Shown here: positions 33,411 through 38,729 of the stretch, in pieces
How the letters are laid out: each line of letters opens with the position of its first letter
Position numbering within the stretch: the stretch's first letter is position 1
The notes under the pieces: model-generated
The model's input: only the letters and a program-made list of their open reading frames with translations
What the model was told of the DNA's origin: nothing
The model's database searches: none
Translations under genes and position numbers: made by a program
Source: Nocardia cyriacigeorgica NBRC 100375
Lineage (GTDB): Bacteria > Actinomycetota > Actinomycetes > Mycobacteriales > Mycobacteriaceae
DNA length: 38,729 nucleotides
Direction: 5' to 3'
Assembly: GCF_000308555.1 (NCBI RefSeq)
Contig: NZ_BAFY01000322.1
Span: 1 to 38,729, forward strand

Positions 33411-34379
33411 ATGAGCAGCCCCGATCTGCCGACGGTCCGTTCGGTGGTGGCGCGTGCCGCGCGGGCGCCGTCTCTGCACAACAGTCAGCCATGGCGTTGG
33501 CGCTGGGACGGGACCGATGCCGAGCTCTTCCTTGCTGCCGACCGTCTTCTTCCTGCAACCGATGCGTTCAATCGTCAAGGCATGCTCGCCTGCGGCGTCA
33601 TGCTCGACCACGCCACCGTGGCATGGGCGGCGGCCGGCTGGGAGGTCCGGGTCACCCGATTCCCAGAACCGATCGACAGGTCACACGTCGCGTCGCTGCG
33701 CCCGTTACGCCGCCGTGTGCCGCTGGAGCCGGACCAATTGCTCGCCGCCGCGATAGACGCTCGGTACACCGACAGAATGGTGATGGCCGCCCCGGATGGT
33801 TGGCCCGCGGTCGAAGTCGTGTTGGACCACCTCTGTCGGCGCCACTGCACCTCCCTGCTGGTCCTCGATGAAGGCCGCAGCCGCGAGTTGGCCGAGATCT
33901 CGCAGGTCGCAACCGGCATTCGTCGCTACGACCCGCGATATCAGTCGGAGCTTGCCTGGTGGACCGCCGGATCCGAAGGAGAACCCGGCATACCGGTGTC
34001 GACGCTGCCGACCGCGCAGCAGCGGCCGCGCGTGGCCAGCGGTCGGACGTTTCCTGCCGGGACTGCCGATTCGGGCAGCGACGTCGATGATGGGGCAACG
34101 GTGCTCATGTTGTCGAGCGTCGACGATTCTCCGGACGCGCTGGTCGACTGTGGGGCGGCACTGTCGGCGGTATTACTCGAATGCACTGTGCAGGAGCTGT
34201 CCACTTGCACCCTGACTCATATGACGGAGCTTCCGGCCGCCCGGAGCATGCTCGTCGACCTCACTTGCGAAACCCATCCCCAGGTCTTGATCAGGGTCGG
34301 CCGGCCATTGGCGACCCGGCCACCTCGGACCTCACGACGGAGCATCGACGAGATCCTCGAGGTCGTCGGTCGGCCCTAG
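33411..34379 (+). CDS. Acg-type nitroreductase-like flavoprotein, second copy
   Basis: 322 residues, same family as the gene at 26579, with RAPSLHNSQPWRWRW and a C-terminal PQVLIRVGRPLATRPPRTSRR. The two copies are clearly diverged (different TD-R motif: here DARYTDRMVMAAPDGW). The ATG at 33411 with GAGGTG upstream is preferred to an earlier in-frame codon at 33375. It diverges from hrp1, sharing a 269-base region with the DosR box at 33216. Converges with a USP gene, 24 bases between stop codons. FMN binding is expected; enzymatic role unknown. Confidence 0.88.
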   Translation: MSSPDLPTVRSVVARAARAPSLHNSQPWRWRWDGTDAELFLAADRLLPATDAFNRQGMLACGVMLDHATVAWAAAGWEVRVTRFPEPIDRSHVASLRPLRRRVPLEPDQLLAAAIDARYTDRMVMAAPDGWPAVEVVLDHLCRRHCTSLLVLDEGRSRELAEISQVATGIRRYDPRYQSELAWWTAGSEGEPGIPVSTLPTAQQRPRVASGRTFPAGTADSGSDVDDGATVLMLSSVDDSPDALVDCGAALSAVLLECTVQELSTCTLTHMTELPAARSMLVDLTCETHPQVLIRVGRPLATRPPRTSRRSIDEILEVVGRP

Positions 34380-34403
34380 CCGTCATCCCCGGACCGACAC
34401 CAG

Positions 34404-35303
34404 TCACGGCCTTGCCAGACCCAATGCGGTCCGCGACTTCGTCGCCTCCTGCGCCGCACCTTCGGGGACGATCAGCAACGCGCACCGGGTGTGCCGCAGC
34501 GCGGTACGAAGGGAGTCCGCCAGGTGCGGCCAGTGCTGTCGTCGGCTGCGGCCTACGACAACCAGTTGTGCTGTGACACTGAACTTCTCGATCGCGGTTC
34601 GCGGATGACCGAGGTAGGTCACAGCCCGAACCGGAACGGCGGGGTGACGGTGACGTTGCTCCTCGATCACGCTATCGACACGGCGATTGGACCGTGCTGA
34701 CGAAGCCGTCGTGGCCGGCCGGGCGACGTCGACAGCCAACACCTCGCTGTGTCGATCGGCCGCCGCCCGGAATGCCGCCGCGATCGTGCACGGTGACCCG
34801 GCCAGCGCCGGATCTGTAACGACAAGAACCGGTCCCACCGCTGACGTGCCGCTCTGGAGTGGTCTGATCACCGCAACCGGGCACTGCGACCCAGCGGCCA
34901 GATCCGTGGCTACCGACCCGAGCAACGCCCGCGCCGCTGCGCCTCGGCCGCGACTGCCGATCACCAGCAGCGCGGACGTCTTCGACAGCTCGATCAGTTT
35001 CGCGGCGGGATCCCCCCGTAACGTCAGCGCCGTGATCGACGGTGCGGGCGTGCGCGAAGTCTGTGCCCATCGGTCGATGATGGCTTGCCGAGCCGCTTCG
35101 ATCAATTCAACGCCTTCGGGCGCACAGGAATGCCGGCGTGCCACGTGCACCAGTAGTAACGGGGCCTGCCGCGCTGCGGCCTCGACGGCGGCCCAGTGCG
35201 CCGCGCGGATCGCTGTCGAAGATCCGTCGACTCCGACCACCACCGGTGAGTTCGTCGCCGTGGCGGAGCCGTGGATGAGTGCTGCGAGGGTGGTGTCGCT
35301 CAT
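34404..35303 (-). CDS. Tandem universal stress protein, degenerate second domain
   Basis: 299 residues. Domain 1 has a full ATP motif (GSRGRGAAARALLGSVAT). Domain 2 has lost it: the equivalent stretch reads GRSRRQHWPHLADSLRTAL, so it probably does not bind ATP. This is the reverse of the two USPs with altered first domains. ATG at 35303 is preceded by GTAGGT; M at 35321 is possible but has no ribosome site. A DosR box lies 59-72 bases upstream. Confidence 0.86.
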   Translation of the reverse strand: MSDTTLAALIHGSATATNSPVVVGVDGSSTAIRAAHWAAVEAAARQAPLLLVHVARRHSCAPEGVELIEAARQAIIDRWAQTSRTPAPSITALTLRGDPAAKLIELSKTSALLVIGSRGRGAAARALLGSVATDLAAGSQCPVAVIRPLQSGTSAVGPVLVVTDPALAGSPCTIAAAFRAAADRHSEVLAVDVARPATTASSARSNRRVDSVIEEQRHRHPAVPVRAVTYLGHPRTAIEKFSVTAQLVVVGRSRRQHWPHLADSLRTALRHTRCALLIVPEGAAQEATKSRTALGLARP

Positions 35304-35361
35304 ACCTACGAGCGTCGTCATGGAGGACAACAGCCGACAGAGCAGGCGGACCCGACCGGCA

Positions 35362-35375
35362 AGGACCTTCGGCAC
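35362..35375 (-). promoter_or_regulatory. DosR box upstream of a USP gene
   Basis: AGGACCTTCGGCAC, close to the box at 16468 (GGGACCTTCGGCTC). It is 59 bases before the USP start at 35303. Confidence 0.65.
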
Positions 35376-35638
35376 TCGCGCTCAACACGGTGCGGCGCTG
35401 CCGCCATCGTGCTCTGCAATCACCTCGACCGGAGTAATTCGTCCTCGCCCGCTACGACTTCCGGCCCTACCCGCGTCAGTGATCCGCTGGTGATATGGAG
35501 CGGTTGAGGCGGCAGAGACCAGAAGCGGGCACACGGGACATCGGCGATAAACCTGTTGGCCCGCACGACGGCTCGAATCACGCATCGCCGACCGGTCGGT
35601 CTTCGGGCCGGCCGCACCGGGCCTGGAAGGACAACAGA

Positions 35639-36138
35639 ATGAGCGATTCGATCATCGCCGACGACGCGTCCCGTAGAGTCGTCGAGCTGGAGCGCGAACA
35701 CGCGTTGTCCCTGCTTGCGACGGCCCGTTCGGCCGGGTGGTGTACACGCGGGACGCGCTGCCCGCGATCCGGCCGGTCAACCACATCGTCGACAGTGGCG
35801 TGGTCGTCGTCCGCACCCGGCTGACGTCTGAATTCTCGGCGGCAGTGCACAGTTTCCCGATCATGGTTGTCGCCTACCAAGCCGATGACATCGATGTGGT
35901 CGGCCGAACCGGATGGTCGGTGGTGGTCACCGGAACCGCCCGGCCCGTGACCGACCGAGATCGCCTCGCCCGGTATCACGAGCTGCTTCAACCATGGGTC
36001 GGTCTGTCCATGGACGATGTGATCGAAATCGAACCGACTCTGGTCAATGGGATCCAGCTCGTCGACCCGGAGGGCATCCGGTCCTCCCAAGTAGGGTCCG
36101 AAGTCCCTGGGGAAGATCGCGAACTCGATCAACACTGA
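35639..36138 (+). pseudogene. Pyridoxamine 5'-phosphate oxidase-like (flavin-binding split-barrel) protein, frameshifted
   Basis: The first frame gives MSDSIIADDASRRVVELERE, then HALSLLATAR; the rest, VVYTRDALPAIRPVNHIVD to EDRELDQH, continues in another frame. Together they form a complete PNPOx-like/F420- or FMN-binding protein of about 166 residues. The break lies at 35727-35730: CGTTCGG where CGTTTCGG would give the expected Phe-Gly and restore the frame, so one T is missing. ATG with GGAAGGA 8 bases upstream looks normal. Family members in mycobacteria (Rv0080, Rv3129) are DosR-induced. The 3' part contains the DosR box of the next gene. Confidence 0.83.
36094..36107 (+). promoter_or_regulatory. 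DosR box inside the PNPOx-like gene, upstream of a USP
   Basis: GGGTCCGAAGTCCC is among the best matches in the window. It sits in the last codons of the frameshifted PNPOx-like gene and 68 bases upstream of the USP start at 36175, the normal distance. Confidence 0.75.
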
Positions 36139-36174
36139 ACGTGGATTACCGCACCGATCGGAAGGCACGCCACC

Positions 36175-37095
36175 ATGGCCCCGCAACCAGCTCATGATCT
36201 GCATTCTCTGGCCTCCGCCGCAGTGGTGGTGGGAACAGATGGCTCGGCCGCCAGTACTCGTGCGGTCGAATGGGCCGCCCGCACGGCCTCAGCGCGTGGG
36301 CGGCGCCTCGTTATCGCCCACGGGTACGACTTTCAGGCGACGAGCGCCATGCTCACCGCCTACGACGTGGTCGTGCCTCCGGTCGCCGAGAACGTTCGCA
36401 GGAACGGCGAACAGGTCTTGGCTTCGGCAGGCCGCGTGGCCGCCGACATCGACCCGGACCTCGACATTGTCACCGAGCTGTCGGAAAGCAAGCCCGCGCG
36501 CCTGCTCATCGAGCTGTCGCATGAGGCGTACATGACCGTGCTCGGAGCCGGTACCAACGTCGGCACTTTCGCGCATTTGGGTTCGACCCTGCTGGCCGTG
36601 GCCAGTCACGGTCGGGGACGTGTCGTTGTCGTCCGTGAGTCACACGCGCAGCACGTAGTGCGCGACAGCGGACCCGTCGTCGTCGGTGTGGACGGCAGCT
36701 CGGTGGGCGAGCCCGCCATCGAAGCGGCCTTCAGCGAGGCATCCGAACGCGGAACCGGGCTCGTCGCCATCCACGCGTGGAGCGACCTATCTCTCGGGGT
36801 GTTCGCCGGGGCATCGTACCTGGATCTCCCGACGGCCGACCTCGAAACCGGCGAACGGGCGTTGCTGGCCGAGCGACTGGCCGGCTGGCAGGAGAAGTAT
36901 CCGAACGTGGATGTCGGCCGTGAGGTTCATCTTTCCGATCCGCGCAGCCACTTGATGGAGTGGTCGAAGTCCGCGCAACTGGTCGTCGTAGGCAGTCGCG
37001 GACGCGGCGGATTCCGTGGTCTGCTACTCGGTTCCACGAGTAACTACCTCATGCAGCACGCGCACTGCCCGGTCATGGTCGTTCACCCGGACTGA
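36175..37095 (+). CDS. Tandem universal stress protein, degenerate first domain
   Basis: 306 residues. Domain 2 keeps the ATP motif GSRGRGGFRGLLLGSTS and the VVVGVDGSS strand; domain 1 has a distorted loop (GAGTNVGTFAHLGSTLL). Best match in the window is the USP at 28614, so the two probably arose by duplication. The ATG is preceded by GGAAGG; it starts 37 bases after the PNPOx-like gene. A strong DosR box is 68 bases upstream. Confidence 0.9.
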   Translation: MAPQPAHDLHSLASAAVVVGTDGSAASTRAVEWAARTASARGRRLVIAHGYDFQATSAMLTAYDVVVPPVAENVRRNGEQVLASAGRVAADIDPDLDIVTELSESKPARLLIELSHEAYMTVLGAGTNVGTFAHLGSTLLAVASHGRGRVVVVRESHAQHVVRDSGPVVVGVDGSSVGEPAIEAAFSEASERGTGLVAIHAWSDLSLGVFAGASYLDLPTADLETGERALLAERLAGWQEKYPNVDVGREVHLSDPRSHLMEWSKSAQLVVVGSRGRGGFRGLLLGSTSNYLMQHAHCPVMVVHPD

Positions 37096-37112
37096 GGCCG
37101 CCGACCGGGCAC

Positions 37113-37343
37113 CTACAGGTAGTCGCCCGGCTCGCCTTCGGGCGCTGCCCGGGTGTGCCACCACACGGCGGGAATGGTGGTCGCAAGAACGGCGAGCGTC
37201 GTGCCGGCGGCGACGGCTTCGACCGTCAGCTGCCCGCCGGTCAGCACGAGAGCCACTCCCACCGTGACGACGAACACGGTTCCGGCCGCCATGAGGAACA
37301 CAGCGAGGACAGCGAGCATCTTGATGGCTTTCGGCACCGACAC
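37113..37343 (-). CDS. Small two-helix membrane protein
   Basis: About 76 residues with two helices (about 9-33 and 41-62) joined by a short loop (TGGQLTVE) and an acidic tail (PEGEPGDYL). Starts at one of several GTG codons: 37343 lies 5 bases after GGAAGG; the longer ATG at 37394 has no ribosome site. No family recognised; its shape is common in actinobacterial accessory regions. It converges on the USP gene with 17 bases between the stop codons. Confidence 0.5.
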   Translation of the reverse strand: MSVPKAIKMLAVLAVFLMAAGTVFVVTVGVALVLTGGQLTVEAVAAGTTLAVLATTIPAVWWHTRAAPEGEPGDYL

Positions 37344-37544
37344 CACCGCCTTCCGGGTGATCGGAACCGAGCATATCGCGCGACGGCCGACCAACGCCTT
37401 CCCACGGTCCCGTTATCGGCTTCCAGACGTGTTCGCGGCGGCTGCTTTCGCGAGACCATGATGGGTGGCGACCGGTCGGCCCGTCGAGCGGTCCGTGCCG
37501 CCGGCATGGACGACCACACCCGAGAGTGAAGGGAGCCCGCGACC

Positions 37545-38470
37545 ATGACTTCGATATGTGTCCTGCCGGGTAGTGCGGGAAAAGCACTGGCATCGGGCAT
37601 AAGCGAGTTCCTCGGCATCCCGGTCACCGAAAGTGTGGTCGGCCGCTATCCCGATGGCGAGCTGCGACCCAGGGTCGAGCAGGTTCGTGGTCGCGATGTG
37701 TTCGTTGTGCAATCGACGTCGCCACCCGTGGGGGAGCGCCTGATGGAGCTGTTGCTGCTGCTCGATGCCTGCCGGCGTGCCGGTGCGGGCAGGGTGACGG
37801 CGGTTGTGCCGTATTTCGGCTATGCGCGCCAAGATCGCCTGGAGCTGCCCGGCCAGTCGGTGGGGATCAAGGTAGCCGCCGACGCGATCGCGCATGCCGG
37901 AGCCGACGGGCTCGTGGTCGTGGACCCTCACACACCCGCGTTGGCTGCGGTATGCCCGGTACCGGTGGAGGTGGTGTCGGCTGTGCCGCTATTGGCCGAG
38001 CGGATCGCGCCGGCATGGACCGAAGCCGTCGTTGTGGCACCGGACTTCGCGGCGGCAGCGCTGGCCGAACGCTATGCCGAGACCATGCGGGAATCGGTCG
38101 CTCTGGTGCGCAAATTCCGTGTGGACGAACACCGGGTCAGCGCCCGGGAGATGCTCGGCGAGATCGCGGGGCATCGTGTGGTCGTCGTCGACGACATGAT
38201 CTGCTCTGGTGGCACGATCGAAGCGACCGTCGCCCTGCTGCACAACACGCTACCGACATCGCGGTGGCGGCCACACACGGCCCGCTGGCCCCCGGCGCAA
38301 GCGATCGCCTGCGACGGCTCGGCCTGCGGCGCATCGTTGTCTCCGACTCGGTCGTCCCTTGCGCGACGGGAAGCCCGTTCGAAGTATGTCCGCTCGCGCC
38401 GGTCCTGGCGGAAGCGATCGCGGCGCTGCACTGCGGTGAGCCGCTCCACAACCCGCGTTTCGCTCGGTGA
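37545..38470 (+). pseudogene. prs: Ribose-phosphate pyrophosphokinase-like protein, frameshifted near its C-terminus
   Basis: The first 233 residues match PRPP synthetase: RYPDGELRPRV, YFGYARQDR and the PRPP-binding loop VVVVDDMICSGGTI. Divergent points: VVVDPHTPA instead of VDLHAxQ, and VRKFRV in the flexible catalytic loop. After ATVALLHN the frame runs into non-homologous sequence, while HATDIAVAATHGPL, RRIVVSDSVV and VLAEAIAALHCGE in another frame complete the protein to 38470. Adding one C near 38241-38248 restores a 308-residue protein. ATG has AAGGGAG 10 bases upstream. Activity would make PRPP from ribose-5-phosphate and ATP. As read, the active-site loop is intact but the last part of the fold is lost. 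Confidence 0.8.
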
Positions 38471-38530
38471 ATCGGGGCGTCGGGGGAGGATGAGCGGACA
38501 GGCTGATGTGCACGACAGGAAGGCGAAGAG

Positions 38531-38729
38531 ATGGGAATCGACACCCCGAGTGTCAAGGAACTCGCTGTCAACGAATGCTGGGCGCTACTCCGCACCGAGC
38601 AGGTAGGCCGCCTCGCCGTATGGGTGGATGACCATCCGGACATTTTCCCCCTCAACTACGCGGTCGATCACGGAACAATAGTGTTCCGATCCGCGCGAGG
38701 GACGAAGCTGTCCGCGGCGTTGTCGGATG
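38531..38729 (+). CDS. Pyridoxamine 5'-phosphate oxidase-like protein, 3' end outside window
   Basis: The first 66 residues, with LLRTEQVGRLAVWVDDHPDI and FPLNYAVDHGTIVFRSARG, match the start of a PNPOx-like flavin/F420-binding split barrel, as in Rv3129-type DosR-regulon proteins. ATG is preceded by GAAGAG. It is 60 bases downstream of the prs-like gene on the same strand. Second such gene here after the broken one at 35639. Confidence 0.8.
   Translation, partial: MGIDTPSVKELAVNECWALLRTEQVGRLAVWVDDHPDIFPLNYAVDHGTIVFRSARGTKLSAALSD

Noticed and set aside
35527..35605. Two GGGAC- or GGCCC-containing sites upstream of the broken PNPOx-like gene
   Set aside because: Spacing or the second half does not fit the DosR core (GGGACATCGGCGAT; GGCCCGAAGACCG). 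Not strong enough to list.
37395..37420. CGGTCCCG-type half-site upstream of the membrane protein at 37113
   Set aside because: Only one half of the DosR consensus is present, which is expected by chance in GC-rich DNA.
1..38729. tRNA, rRNA, CRISPR arrays, phage attachment sites
   Set aside because: No cloverleaf-like segment, no spaced identical repeats and no integrase or phage gene was found; the only clear mobile element is the IS21-family remnant.

Overview
The window is high-GC actinobacterial DNA. Gene content, codon use and protein sequences point to the Mycobacteriales, most likely a Nocardia- or Rhodococcus-like organism or a mycobacterium; the genus is an inference. From about 2.9 kb onward it reads as one large dormancy (DosR/DevR, hypoxia and NO response) gene island. 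It carries the sensor kinase DevS and regulator DevR, HspX, CtpF, Hrp1, two Acg-type nitroreductase-like proteins, five tandem universal stress proteins, an Rv1733c-like membrane protein, PfkB, a beta-phosphoglucomutase/GH65 fusion, a SulP transporter, and many upstream sites resembling the DosR box (GGGACTWWAGTCCC-like 14-mers).

Layout. 1-2.8 kb: a leftward operon of an MMPL/RND transporter, a CsoR/CstR-type repressor and a YgaP-like membrane protein, with three ATACCCC-GGGGTAT palindromes as likely operators. 2.9-5.4 kb: devR then devS, leftward. 5.5-8.2 kb: ctpF, divergent from devR with a shared DosR box. 8.3-11.6 kb: zinc alcohol dehydrogenase, DUF2267 protein, hspX and a Cys-rich DUF1540 protein. 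11.64-12.85 kb: an internally deleted IS21-family element with 5-bp target duplications, inserted in the last codons of pfkB. 12.8-16.1 kb: ppsA-pfkB operon. 16.5-19.0 kb: a two-gene ABC exporter behind DosR-like boxes. 19.2-23.2 kb: a 29-residue membrane peptide, a four-helix membrane protein and the PGM-GH65 fusion. 23.3-25.4 kb: a frameshifted sulP and a small membrane protein. 25.5-37.1 kb: USPs, nitroreductase-like proteins, an MgtE-like transporter, Hrp1, a flavodoxin, a second DUF2267 protein and a frameshifted flavin/PNPOx-like gene. 37.1-38.7 kb: a small membrane protein, a frameshifted PRPP-synthetase-like gene and the start of another PNPOx-like gene.

How it fits together (inference). 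DevS, whose haem-ligand histidine is conserved, would phosphorylate DevR under low O2 or NO. DevR would switch on the flanking genes through the boxes: chaperone (HspX), ATP-binding stress proteins, cation pump and Mg2+ transport, sugar phosphate and PEP metabolism (GH65-PGM, PfkB, PpsA, PRPP synthetase-like), redox/flavin proteins and an exporter. Three genes (sulP, a PNPOx-like gene and the PRPP-synthetase-like gene) are each broken by a small indel, either true decay or base-calling error. No tRNA, rRNA or CRISPR was seen.
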